From JBGZFC01 sp041846575 (GTDB lineage Bacteria; Bacteroidota; Bacteroidia; Bacteroidales; Dysgonomonadaceae): a DNA stretch of 9,948 nucleotides. Position 1 is the first letter of the stretch. Every line of letters begins with the position of its first letter. This document shows positions 1-7,558 of this stretch, piece after piece. The DNA is taken from contig JBGZFC010000111.1 in assembly GCA_041846575.1 (NCBI GenBank), positions 1 to 9,948 on the forward strand, written 5' to 3'. The notes under the pieces were generated by a model. The model saw nothing but the letters and a program-made list of their open reading frames with translations. It made no database searches and was not told the DNA's origin. Made by a program: the position numbers and the translations under genes.

Positions 1-445
1 GCTTGAGTCATAACTTTATTCCACAAGACTAACCCTGTTTTTGTGCTTCTGTCTCCCACATTGAAATCAACGTATTGGCGTTGTTCTCTATCAGCACCAA
101 TCCATATCCAACAGTAGTTTTTTTATTTCCACAATAAGAATGTATTTCATCTAATTCCATAATCTTTACAGGACGTGGATTGCGGATAGAAGTTAACTCT
201 CTACCGTATTTACGAACCCAGTTTAGAACAGAAACGTGACTTACACCCAGTAAACGTCCGATGGAGTGAAAACCTAAACCTTCAAGATATAGGGAAAGAG
301 CAAAACGTCTTTTCTTTTCCTTCTCAGATTGTTGCTGAAAACTAACCGTATAATTGCAGTTGCAATCTTTACATTTATAGCGTTGAACTCCCTTAATTAC
401 TCCATTTTTAACTTTTAGCTCCGATTTACATTTTGGACAATTCAT
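1..445 (-). CDS. IS1-family transposase, two frames joined by a -1 shift (3' end beyond window)
   Basis: This gene encodes the DNA-binding and catalytic protein that moves the insertion sequence. The zero frame (445 to 29) gives 138 residues. It has a C2C2 zinc ribbon (Cys3, Cys6, Cys25, Cys28), a helix-turn-helix at about 55-78 (SIGRLLGVSHVSVLNW) and MELDE at 96-100, whose Asp99 is probably the first catalytic acid. After Lys109 the zero frame loses family likeness and stops at 29-31. The -1 frame from the same place reads NYCWIWIGADREQ, then GDRSTKTGLVLW, which are typical IS1 transposase motifs, and it stays open to base 1. The switch falls at seven A's (minus strand, 118-124). This may be programmed frameshifting, as known for IS1 insA/insB', or a one-base deletion. 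The family assignment is secure; whether the protein is made is open. The ATG at 445 begins the zinc ribbon directly. Confidence 0.88.
118..124 (-). other. A7 slippery run at the transposase frame switch
   Basis: On the minus strand the sequence is AAT AAA AAA ACT in the zero frame, followed by TACTGTTGG. A tRNA-Lys slipping back one base on the A run would give AAA AAA AAC TAC TGT TGG, joining GNKK to NYCW exactly as in intact IS1-type transposases. The zero-frame phase is not the textbook X XXY YYZ heptamer. A single-tRNA slip on A AAA, RNA polymerase slippage or a lost A are therefore all possible. Confidence 0.6.
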
Positions 446-458
446 GATCTTTTTTTTA

Positions 459-490
459 CAAAGATAATTAATCTATATTAAATTACCAAA
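459..490 (-). promoter_or_regulatory. Bacteroidetes-type promoter for the IS1 transposase
   Basis: Read on the minus strand, TTTG (490-487) is followed after 20 bases by TATCTTTG (466-459). This fits the Bacteroidetes primary-sigma consensus TTTG-N19-20-TAnnTTTG in both boxes and spacing. Transcription would start near 452, leaving a leader of only a few bases before the ATG at 445, which is unusually short. Confidence 0.6.
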
Positions 491-556
491 TCCAAAAATT
501 AATATTTTTATGCAAGGTAATAATAATTCTTTTTATTAACCAAAAACAACGAGAAA

Positions 557-682
557 ATGGATCAGCCAGAACGTTTCGGCACTTTATGCTCCGGATTGGC
601 AGTTGTGTTGATACTAGCAATTGCTGTAGTTTCGCATTTTGTGGTACGAGTCATAGTGTCCAAAAATATGAAATCAAAATAG
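557..682 (+). CDS. Possible small single-span membrane protein (41 residues)
   Basis: An ATG at 557 opens 41 codons ending in TAG at 680-682. The peptide starts MDQPERFGT. It then has a long hydrophobic stretch, about residues 11-33 (SGLAVVLILAIAVVSHFVV), and a basic tail (SKNMKSK), which is the layout of a one-pass membrane peptide with a positive C-terminus. The start is preceded by an A-rich stretch (CAAAAACAACGAGAAA), an acceptable context in Bacteroidetes, where strong Shine-Dalgarno sites are uncommon. No good plus-strand promoter was found; TATTTTTA at 503-510 is a weak match with no upstream box. The ORF is opposite in strand to both neighbours and lies between the IS1 element and the DUF5686 gene. 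I do not recognise the family. It may be a real small protein, a gene remnant next to the IS, or chance. Confidence 0.42.
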   Translation: MDQPERFGTLCSGLAVVLILAIAVVSHFVVRVIVSKNMKSK

Positions 683-703
683 TAAATATATTTGTATAGT
701 GTC
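653..703 (+). repeat. Short direct repeat ATAGTGTC, two copies
   Basis: ATAGTGTC occurs at 653-660 and again at 696-703, 43 bp apart. Each copy is followed by an A-rich stretch (CAAAAATAT and TAAATATT). The first copy lies in the end of the small ORF, the second just past the DUF5686 stop. Function is unknown; chance is possible at this length. Confidence 0.35.
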
Positions 704-723
704 TAAATATTGGCATATTTATA

Positions 724-3165
724 TTACCAATCGAGTGTAAATGCTATTTTCGCTGAAATATTATCTTTGAGATTATCCTTCGTATAGTATCCGTATCTGT
801 AAAATGCACCAACTCCCACACCGAAATGGAGCAGATTCATAATCTCGGTTTTGAGTAAACTTTGAATCACTAATCCCGATTCAAAGTATATCTTATCCAT
901 TGTTTGAAATTGATATGAGTATGCTTCCTGATTTTGCAGATTTCCCCACCCCATATTATGATGGACGATAAACTGTGGTTTGAGGTTTTTGGTTTTCAAT
1001 AGAAGTGTGCCAAAATTGTGTTTAAAAAACAGATGAACATATCTGTCCGACAAAAATTCGTATGGACGCATCGTTTGAAAATATCCATCTACCACAAAAG
1101 TAATTTTATCCGAACTACTGCCTTCGCCAGTAAACATCAGAGCAATAGGCAAATTACGGTCGATATATCCGGCAGACATAAGAAGCGAAGTTTTACCAAT
1201 ACGTCCGTCATACATAGTGTAGTTTAGATTGGTTTCGAATCTGTTGTATATGTAAGAGGAGTTGTTGATATTGTTAATTCCACGTGTATATATGGCTGTA
1301 AGTATAGGATTTCCGTATGCCAAAACGTATCTTTCTCCTACTAAATCGATCTTCTTTTTGCCAACAGCATACTCCAGAGAAACAGAAACCGCATCGGCAT
1401 AATATTCGTTTATCTCCACGCCATTGAACAAATTTTCGTAGGCAGGATTGAATTTATTTAGCGAGAGTTGGGTTTTCACATTTATATATCTAAATATTTG
1501 CGACTCGAAAGTGATACTTTTTTGTATGATTTCGTCATACATCTCCCCAACAAAGTTTCGCAAATACTGGTTATACAAGATTGTTCCATTATTTGTAATA
1601 TGTATGCTCCCAATTTCATACAAATCTTTACGAGCCGATAGAGTGATATGTGTATCGCCTGCTTTATCCAAAATAAGTTTCATATTTCCGCCATATTTCC
1701 ACGATTTATCTTTAAAACCGTAACCCAAATATCCGCCAACCGAAAGTTTTCTTAAAAGCTGTTCATTGGTCTGCACATCGAGTCCTAAACGTACGTTTTC
1801 GTGCAGGTTTGCAGTAAATAACTTACTAATATCAAAGTCGAAAATCTTGTATGGAATCAATCCTAAAGTCAGTTTAGGCATTAATCGCAGATATCGGTCG
1901 AAATTCATTTTTTCGCCAACGCTATCCAAAAAGTGGTATGCTCTCTCTTCTCTAATTGTTAAGCTGTCTCTACGTAACGCACCGATTATCTCATCGCTTC
2001 TCTTCAGCATTGCATAATCAATCTCGATACTCTCTCTTCTCATTTTTTTATTCTCAACCTGATACGAAATGCTGTCATTTTTTACCGAAATTACATAAGC
2101 CGGAACGCTTTTCGATTTATCTCGTTTAAGTCCGTTAAAAATAACATCTTCTTCCAACAGAGAGGGAAACCATTTCCCGTCAACTAAATTATAATCTTGT
2201 TTGAATTTGAACGAAATCAACAACTCGTCGGCAGGTTGTGCCACGATATTTTTCAGCGCGTAACCGTTGGATGAGATGAGCATCGTACCTTTCAATCCGT
2301 TGAAAGTTGAACCTTTTTTCGGTTTGTAGTTGATAATAAAAATTGTGTCATCAGCCGTAATCAATTTATTCTCCAATTCGTATGAATATCTTCTCAAACA
2401 TCCGTCAGATAAGGGGCTTACAAATGCAGTATTAAAGGAGTTTTGCTCGTCAGGTGTGGCAAAAAGCCGAATATCGTTTTCGTAAAAAGAGATAGCTTGA
2501 TGAAATATGGTAGAAAAAACTTGAGATATAAGCGGGTCTTTAAATCCCGATGTTTTTTGAGCTATAATTTTAGATTGACTTTGGTTGTTGACTTTGGTGT
2601 TTTTTACTACCGTTTCGTTGATAAACGGAACTTGTCTGCTCAAAATACTGTCGCGTCGTAACTCGATACTGTCTTTTTCAATATTCGTAGAATCTTTCGA
2701 AGTTTTATAATCTATCAAAGTCTTCACGTATGCCGTGTAGCTGTATTCCGGATAGCGTATGAAGTCGTTTTTCGATTTATTGTAGAGAGCATTTCGAATG
2801 ATGCGCAATGCAGGATTGTTTTTGGTTGTAACAACCACTTGATTAAGTTCGATAGGGTTTTCATCCAAAGAAATAACCAACTTTTTCTTGTAATCGGATT
2901 CGCTCATTTTCAACTCTTCCGTTTTGTAACCCACACACGAAACTCTAATCTTCTGAATATGCAAACTGCTTTTTACTTCAAAATTGCCGAAAGCATCCGT
3001 AACAACACCTTTTTGTTCCGGATTGCCCGATTCATAATATACAACCGTTGCAAACGAAATAGGGTATCGGCTATCCGATTCAATAACAATACCTCTCAAC
3101 ACATTTTGTGAGAAAGAGAGATGCACGTTTAGAAGAAGCAATATAAGTAGTGTGATTTTTTTCAT
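724..3165 (-). CDS. DUF5686 outer-membrane protein with carboxypeptidase-regulatory-like domain
   Basis: This is a predicted outer-membrane beta-barrel protein of 813 residues; its substrate or role is unknown. The chosen start is the ATG at 3165. It opens a clear signal peptide (MKKITLLILLLLNVHLSFSQ), while an in-frame TTG at 3195 would only add a poor N-terminal extension overlapping the promoter. After the signal peptide comes a carboxypeptidase-regulatory-like beta-sandwich (about 22-105) with the usual GVVTDAFGNFEV and VSCVGYKTEEL motifs and an ELNQVVV segment, as in SusC-type N-domains. The remainder matches the DUF5686 pattern: a mixed periplasmic part to about 440, then alternating amphipathic strands to the end. 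The last residues (AFTLDW) end in an aromatic, as barrel proteins often do. It has its own promoter and is transcribed alone. No TonB plug is apparent. Confidence 0.85.
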   Translation of the reverse strand: MKKITLLILLLLNVHLSFSQNVLRGIVIESDSRYPISFATVVYYESGNPEQKGVVTDAFGNFEVKSSLHIQKIRVSCVGYKTEELKMSESDYKKKLVISLDENPIELNQVVVTTKNNPALRIIRNALYNKSKNDFIRYPEYSYTAYVKTLIDYKTSKDSTNIEKDSIELRRDSILSRQVPFINETVVKNTKVNNQSQSKIIAQKTSGFKDPLISQVFSTIFHQAISFYENDIRLFATPDEQNSFNTAFVSPLSDGCLRRYSYELENKLITADDTIFIINYKPKKGSTFNGLKGTMLISSNGYALKNIVAQPADELLISFKFKQDYNLVDGKWFPSLLEEDVIFNGLKRDKSKSVPAYVISVKNDSISYQVENKKMRRESIEIDYAMLKRSDEIIGALRRDSLTIREERAYHFLDSVGEKMNFDRYLRLMPKLTLGLIPYKIFDFDISKLFTANLHENVRLGLDVQTNEQLLRKLSVGGYLGYGFKDKSWKYGGNMKLILDKAGDTHITLSARKDLYEIGSIHITNNGTILYNQYLRNFVGEMYDEIIQKSITFESQIFRYINVKTQLSLNKFNPAYENLFNGVEINEYYADAVSVSLEYAVGKKKIDLVGERYVLAYGNPILTAIYTRGINNINNSSYIYNRFETNLNYTMYDGRIGKTSLLMSAGYIDRNLPIALMFTGEGSSSDKITFVVDGYFQTMRPYEFLSDRYVHLFFKHNFGTLLLKTKNLKPQFIVHHNMGWGNLQNQEAYSYQFQTMDKIYFESGLVIQSLLKTEIMNLLHFGVGVGAFYRYGYYTKDNLKDNISAKIAFTLDW

Positions 3166-3192
3166 ACAAAAGAGATACAAATATTGATTTTG

Positions 3193-3222
3193 CAAAGGTA
3201 ACTCTTTATTCGATAGTACAAT
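3193..3222 (-). promoter_or_regulatory. Promoter of the DUF5686 gene
   Basis: On the minus strand ATTG (3222-3219) is followed after 18 bases by TACCTTTG (3200-3193). The second box is a perfect match to the Bacteroidetes -7 element TAnnTTTG, and the first keeps the TTG core. Initiation near 3187 would give a leader of about 20 bases before the ATG at 3165, which supports that start over the upstream TTG. Confidence 0.65.
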
Positions 3223-3561
3223 GTTGTGTATAGGTATTTATTTCACGCAAATCCTACAAAGAAAAGCGCGAAGTTAGTCAAGTACATCTTTCTCCAAGTT
3301 ACGCAGCCACTCTGTCGCAACTTTTCACTTTTCATTTTTCTCTATTAGTTTTTTCCGGAAACAGTGATTATAAATTCCTCCGACGAAGGCTTTAGCACAG
3401 CGAACAACGGCTAAAAGTCCGTTTGTCGCATTTTTAGAATAACGAAGGCAAAGCCGTTCTTAAGAAGATTGTTAATTGCTAATTGACAGAAGACAAAACC
3501 ATCGTTTCCAGTTCTCCGCGTCAACTCAAAACACCACCTCAGAACTAACAACTAACAAAAA
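3223..3561. repeat. Non-coding intergenic stretch rich in short repeats
   Basis: No convincing gene lies here. The stretch contains ACGAAGGC twice (3383-3390, 3442-3449), an imperfect 11-bp inverted repeat (3400-3429), other overlapping inverted pairs (CTTTTAG/CTAAAA and TTTAGC/GCTAAA types), near-tandem TTAATTGCTAATTG (3471-3484) and CTAACAACTAAC (3545-3556). The right part follows the efflux operon stop and the left part precedes the DUF5686 promoter. The mix of repeats could mark a dispersed intergenic repeat, but that needs genome comparison. No clear T-tailed terminator for the minus-strand operon is present. Confidence 0.45.
3400..3429 (+). repeat. Imperfect hairpin followed by a T run
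   Basis: GCGAACAACGG (3400-3410) and CCGTTTGTCGC (3419-3429) can pair over 11 positions with two internal mismatches around an 8-base loop. On the plus strand this is followed by ATTTTT (3430-3435), resembling a weak terminator. The flanking genes all run on the minus strand, where no T tract follows, so a terminator role is doubtful. Confidence 0.4.
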
Positions 3562-4680
3562 TCATCCTCTTTTCTTATAACTCACAATTCCCCATCCGTT
3601 TAGAACAACTGCAAATAAAAGTAGTATTGTTAACGGCTGCAATATATCCTGTACGCCACTGCCTTGCAGATATACCAAACGCATTATTTTTATGTAGTAT
3701 GTAAGCGGATTGCAATATGTTATTACTTGCGCCCAAGCCGGCATCGCCGAAATGAGTGTAAAAATTCCGCTCAGAAGGATGATAATCAGTATAAAGAACA
3801 TCACTAAAAACATCGCTTGTTGTAATGTGTCGGAGTAATTTGAAACGATTATACCCAATCCGGTGATGGCTATTATAAAAACTATGCTCGACAAATACAA
3901 AGTAACAAAGCTGCCGACAGGTATCAAACCGTAAACCAACCAAACTAATACGAATGAGATAGTTAAAACGATTAACCCTATGACCCAATATGGTATAAGT
4001 TTGGCAAGTATAAAGCTAAACCTGTTTACAGGTGTTGCATTGATTTGTTGAATAGTTCCGGTCTCTTTTTCGAGTACAATATTTAACGAAGGCATAATTC
4101 CACAAATCAGAGTGAGCATAAGGGCAATAAAAGCGGGAATCATGAATATTTTGTAATCCAACTTTTTATTATATCTGTAATCGGGCACAATTTCAATATT
4201 TGCCCCTTTTGCCATCACGCTTGCAGGAAACAGTTCGGCGCGTATTTCTTGCGAAAAATCGTTGATAATCTGTGTCAGATAGCTGTTTCCAAGCAAACCT
4301 TGCGTGCTGTTAACGGCATTAACAACAACCATTACATCTGCCGATTTCTCCTTCATTATATCACGGTCAAACGTAGGAGGAATTTCAAGAATTACATCGG
4401 CTTCTTTACGGTTCATCTGTTCTATTGAGTTGTTGTAATCGGTTGATACGTTTGTTAGAATAAAGTATGACGAAGCATCTATTTTATCCACAAGTTGTTG
4501 TGAATAAGAACTTTTATTGTAATCAACTATATCTATCTTTATATTGTTTACTTCAAAGTTTATTGCCCACGGAAAAATCAGTAATACCATAATAGGATAA
4601 CCGATAATCATTTTGGGGATAATGGCATTGCGGATTATCTGTTTAAACTCTTTTTCAACAAGAAATTTTAATTGACCCAT
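3562..4680 (-). CDS. ABC-2 type transporter permease, YbhR-like
   Basis: This is an inner-membrane permease of 372 residues and the last gene of the efflux operon. It has the ABC-2 (ABC2_membrane_3) layout. An N-terminal cytoplasmic helix (LVEKEFKQIIRN) is followed by a first span at about 22-42, a large extracytoplasmic domain (about 43-175), then five hydrophobic spans in the C-terminal half. The intracellular loop carries LEKETGTIQQINATPV, corresponding to the conserved REKE-GT coupling motif that contacts the ATPase. It starts 21 bp after the stop of the preceding, related permease, and the pair should form a heterodimer. The protein ends SYKKRG. The ATG at 4680 fits family alignments. 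Function in export is known for the family; the substrate is not evident. Confidence 0.88.
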   Translation of the reverse strand: MGQLKFLVEKEFKQIIRNAIIPKMIIGYPIMVLLIFPWAINFEVNNIKIDIVDYNKSSYSQQLVDKIDASSYFILTNVSTDYNNSIEQMNRKEADVILEIPPTFDRDIMKEKSADVMVVVNAVNSTQGLLGNSYLTQIINDFSQEIRAELFPASVMAKGANIEIVPDYRYNKKLDYKIFMIPAFIALMLTLICGIMPSLNIVLEKETGTIQQINATPVNRFSFILAKLIPYWVIGLIVLTISFVLVWLVYGLIPVGSFVTLYLSSIVFIIAITGLGIIVSNYSDTLQQAMFLVMFFILIIILLSGIFTLISAMPAWAQVITYCNPLTYYIKIMRLVYLQGSGVQDILQPLTILLLFAVVLNGWGIVSYKKRG

Positions 4681-4701
4681 TTTATCTCTTTGTTTTAGTA
4701 A

Positions 4702-5814
4702 TCAATAATTTAGTCTTTCTTTTATATTCCAAATACTTAAACTTATAAATAGTGTAATCATGGCTACTATCATGCCAATTTCTTTTATAATGTATTTGAA
4801 TTCTAAACCCTCAATCATAATCTTTTTCATTGCCGAAATATACCAACGTGCAGGAACAATTGTAGAAAACCATTGCAGTACTTCAGGCATACTGTTTATC
4901 GGGAAAATCATCCCCGATAACACAAGCGTGGGCATCATCAAACCGATTCCGGAAATAAGTACTGCCGCAACTTGTGTACTGACCGTCGTGGAAATAAGCA
5001 GCCCGAGCGAAAGAGCTAAAAATATAAACAGTATCGAAACAATAATCAATAAACCTAAACTACCGTTTATGGGAACGTGAAGAACATATACCGACAGCAA
5101 TAGAATCGAAATCAGATTTATTATTGATAGAGCCAGATAGGGGATTGTTTTAGCTATTAAAATAGTAGCGGGCTTCAACGGCGAAACAAGCAAAACTTCC
5201 ATAGTGCCTCGCTCTTTTTCACGAACAATAGATATGGATGTCATTATAGAGCAAATTATCATCAATACGAGTCCCATAATACCCGGCACAAAAGTGTATG
5301 CAGAGTTCATTTCGGGATTGTACAGTAATTTGCCGTTCACGTTTATTCGGTATGACATTTCGTCAACTTTTCCTGACATTTCCTGAGCATACTCGCCCAA
5401 TAGAGCAGTCATATAGTTGGTGGCAATTGTTCCGAAATTTGGGTCTGATGTATTGGTAATTATCTGTATTTGAGCCTGTCCGGTGTGTAATATATTGTTG
5501 CTAAAGTTGTTTTCAAAAACTAAAGCCATATCAATCTCCCCTCTGTTCAGCAAATCGTCAATCTCTTGCGATGAATATACGTATCCCAACAGATTGAAAT
5601 AGGAAGATGCATCTATTTTATTGCCGATTTTAGCTGTGGCAACATCTTTTGCCGGGTCAAAAATAACTGTTCGTACATTTTTCACATCCATGTTTATTGC
5701 AAATCCGAATAGAAGCATCTGTACAACAGGCATTCCCAAAAGAATCAGCATGGTACGACCATCGCGAAATATATGATAAAACTCTTTTTCTACAAACGAA
5801 ATGAACTGTTTCAT
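4702..5814 (-). CDS. ABC-2 type transporter permease, YbhS-like
   Basis: This is an inner-membrane permease of 370 residues, the first of two consecutive paralogues. The ATG at 5814 is preferred (MKQFISFVEKEF); the in-frame TTG at 5823 would add only three residues. The first span is about 21-41, followed by an extracytoplasmic domain to about 170 containing KIDASSYF, a motif also present in the partner permease. Five spans follow in the C-terminal half, separated by the loop VREKERGTMEVLLVSPL (around 198-214), the expected coupling motif for the ABC ATPase. LSGMIFPINSMPEVLQW and VPARWYISAMKKIM near 300-335 are typical of the YbhS/YhhJ group. The gene starts 30 bp after the second ATPase gene, consistent with co-transcription. 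Confidence 0.88.
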   Translation of the reverse strand: MKQFISFVEKEFYHIFRDGRTMLILLGMPVVQMLLFGFAINMDVKNVRTVIFDPAKDVATAKIGNKIDASSYFNLLGYVYSSQEIDDLLNRGEIDMALVFENNFSNNILHTGQAQIQIITNTSDPNFGTIATNYMTALLGEYAQEMSGKVDEMSYRINVNGKLLYNPEMNSAYTFVPGIMGLVLMIICSIMTSISIVREKERGTMEVLLVSPLKPATILIAKTIPYLALSIINLISILLLSVYVLHVPINGSLGLLIIVSILFIFLALSLGLLISTTVSTQVAAVLISGIGLMMPTLVLSGMIFPINSMPEVLQWFSTIVPARWYISAMKKIMIEGLEFKYIIKEIGMIVAMITLFISLSIWNIKERLNY

Positions 5815-5844
5815 ATCAATCAAATTTCAAGTTAAGCCTTATTA

Positions 5845-6582
5845 TTACTCTAAACGAGTAGATTTTCTTGCCAATTTTCTAAAAACATCATCCATCGTAT
5901 TTGCTCCAAGTTGCTCTTTTAAAGCACGTGGCGTATCTATAGCGTCTATTCTTCCATCTACCATAATGGAAACCCTGTCACAATATTCAGCTTCGTCCAT
6001 GTAGTGAGTGGTAACAAAAACCGTGATTCCGCTATCTGTCGCTTCATAAATCATCTCCCAAAATTGACGACGCATGGCAGGGTCAACTCCTCCGGTTGGT
6101 TCGTCTAAAAAAACTATTTTGGGTGTATGAAATATTGCTGTAGAAAAAGCAAGTTTTTGTTTCCATCCGAGAGGTAATGACTTGACCATAGTGTTGCGTT
6201 CCGACTCAAATTTCAATCTTTGGAGAAGTTTGTCGGTCTTTTCCGCTATCTCCCTGTTTGTCAATCGGTAAATACCTGCAAATAGTCGTATATTCTCCCA
6301 AACTTTAAGGTCTTCATATAGAGAAAACTTTTGACTCATATATCCGATATTGCGTTTGATTTTTTCGTTTTCTTTTATGATGTCATAACCTGCAACTTTG
6401 CCTTCTCCGCTTGTCGGTTTACTGATTCCGCACAACATTTTTATGGCTGTAGTTTTTCCGGCTCCATTTGCTCCCAGAAAACCGAAGATTTCCCCTTTGT
6501 TAACATCGAAAGAGATATTGTCAACAGCGGTAAAATGCCCGAATTTTTTTGTCAGATTTGAAACTTCTATTACTTTACTCAT
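5845..6582 (-). CDS. ABC transporter ATPase, second of pair (YbhF C-half-like)
   Basis: This is a cytoplasmic nucleotide-binding subunit of 245 residues, a single ABC domain. Motifs in order are Walker A GANGAGKT (37-44), Q-loop Gln84 in GYMSQKFSLYEDL, signature region SLPLGWKQKL (135-144), Walker B IVFLDE (156-161), D-loop GGVD (164-167) and switch His193 in VTTHYMDEAEYCD. The signature is LPLGW rather than LSGGQ, the same departure I recall for the second half of E. coli YbhF. All its own ATP-contacting residues look intact. It follows the first ATPase by 24 bp and precedes the permeases. It is expected to pair with the first ATPase and drive the two permeases. Confidence 0.92.
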   Translation of the reverse strand: MSKVIEVSNLTKKFGHFTAVDNISFDVNKGEIFGFLGANGAGKTTAIKMLCGISKPTSGEGKVAGYDIIKENEKIKRNIGYMSQKFSLYEDLKVWENIRLFAGIYRLTNREIAEKTDKLLQRLKFESERNTMVKSLPLGWKQKLAFSTAIFHTPKIVFLDEPTGGVDPAMRRQFWEMIYEATDSGITVFVTTHYMDEAEYCDRVSIMVDGRIDAIDTPRALKEQLGANTMDDVFRKLARKSTRLE

Positions 6583-6606
6583 TTTGCAGATTACTTGTTT
6601 ATCAAA

Positions 6607-7539
6607 TTATCGTATTCGTTTTTCTTGTGTTTTTTGCGAATCTATGTTTGTAAGAGCCATAAAACAGTCCTCTACCGAAGGTGTAATATCGTAAATATCA
6701 ACAGTTTTATAGCCCTTCTTTATAAGAAATTCATTTAGGTCGGTTTGTGAGAAACTATCTTTAACGGTTACATGATATTTATCTCCGAATGCAAAACAGG
6801 TTTTAATGTTTTCGTTTTGTCGCAAATCGTTTAACAGAGCAAACATCTTCTCGGAACGGACTGCCCACAGAGTTTCGGGATATGCGTCTATTATACCTTG
6901 TGGTGTATCGGTAGCGATAAAACTGCCATCTTGCATAAGAGAAATGCGGTCGCACAAACTTGCTTCATCCATGTAAGCAGTTGATACTAAAATAGTGATA
7001 CCTTCATTTTTAAGATTTTTCAATATGTCCCAAAATTCTTTCCTCGATACGGGGTCAACTCCTGTTGTCGGCTCATCCAAGATAAGAACTTCCGGTTTGT
7101 GAATCAAAGCGCAACTCAAAGCCAGTTTCTGTTTCATTCCTCCGGAAAGAGCTTCGGCTTTTCTTCTCTTAAAAGGTTCTATTTGTTGGTATATATCCCT
7201 TATTAAGTGGCAGTTATCCTCAATGGTTGTATTGAAAACCGTAGCAAAAAAACGCAAATTCTCCTCTACCGACAGGTCTTGGTATAAGGAAAATCTACCG
7301 GGCATATAGCCAACAATTTGGCGAATTTTTCTATAATCTCTGTCCGTATCAAGACCGTTGATTTTTGCAAACCCTTTATCCGGTAAAATAAGTGATGCCA
7401 AAACTCTGAACAGTGTGGTTTTTCCGGCACCATCGGGTCCGATAACTCCGTAAATCTCTCCATCGTTTATTGTAAACGACAGATTGTGAAGAGCTTCCAC
7501 GCAACCATATTTTTTATACAGATTTTCAACTACAATCAT
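6607..7539 (-). CDS. ABC transporter ATPase, first of pair (YbhF N-half-like), with C-terminal extension
   Basis: This is a cytoplasmic nucleotide-binding subunit of 310 residues. Walker A is GPDGAGKT (34-41), the same GPDG variant as the first half of E. coli YbhF. The signature LSGGMKQKL (131-139) and Walker B EVLILDE (150-156) are sound. Two key positions are altered: the Q-loop Gln is Gly81 (GYMPGRFSLY), and the switch His is Ala188 (VSTAYMDEA). After the ABC domain an extension of about 90 residues (220-310) ends with the PSVEDCFMAL motif seen at the C-termini of ABC-2 exporter ATPases. The ATG at 7539 begins MIVVENLYKKYG, a normal start. The gene lies 19 bp after the fusion protein gene. 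It likely has ATP-binding but weak hydrolytic function. Confidence 0.92.
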   Translation of the reverse strand: MIVVENLYKKYGCVEALHNLSFTINDGEIYGVIGPDGAGKTTLFRVLASLILPDKGFAKINGLDTDRDYRKIRQIVGYMPGRFSLYQDLSVEENLRFFATVFNTTIEDNCHLIRDIYQQIEPFKRRKAEALSGGMKQKLALSCALIHKPEVLILDEPTTGVDPVSRKEFWDILKNLKNEGITILVSTAYMDEASLCDRISLMQDGSFIATDTPQGIIDAYPETLWAVRSEKMFALLNDLRQNENIKTCFAFGDKYHVTVKDSFSQTDLNEFLIKKGYKTVDIYDITPSVEDCFMALTNIDSQKTQEKRIR

Positions 7540-7558
7540 TTTTTGCAGATTTGATAAT

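Larger units (their letters stand above)
1..541 (-). mobile_element. IS1-family insertion sequence, 5' part
   Basis: The element is inferred from its transposase; its other end lies outside the window. The 5' boundary is uncertain. A possible terminal repeat is the minus-strand stretch beginning GGTTAATAAAAAG at 541. It starts with GG, as IS1 ends do, and lies about 96 bp before the transposase start. Bases 516-541 themselves form a loose inverted repeat (GGTAATAA / TTATTAACC). Without the second end, the inverted repeats and target duplication cannot be confirmed. Confidence 0.5.

Noticed and set aside
687..694. TATATTTG, a perfect plus-strand -7 box
   Set aside because: No -33 TTTG lies at the right distance, and it would only transcribe antisense into the DUF5686 gene; likely chance in AT-rich DNA.
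704..721. TAAATAT/ATATTTA hairpin after the DUF5686 stop as a terminator
   Set aside because: The stem is only seven A-T pairs and no T run follows on the minus strand; too weak to call.
3166..3195. TTG start extending the DUF5686 protein by ten residues
   Set aside because: The TTG codon overlaps the -7 promoter box, and the ATG at 3165 gives a clean signal peptide.
3325..3459. 44-codon open frame on the minus strand in the intergenic region
   Set aside because: It has no ATG, lies directly after a stop and overlaps inverted repeats; treated as part of the repeat block and not as a gene.
3575..3988. Long open frame on the minus strand inside the last permease gene
   Set aside because: It lies within a clear permease gene in another frame and has no recognisable domain.
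5815..5823. TTG start for the first permease
   Set aside because: It adds only three residues; the ATG at 5814 matches the usual family N-terminus.
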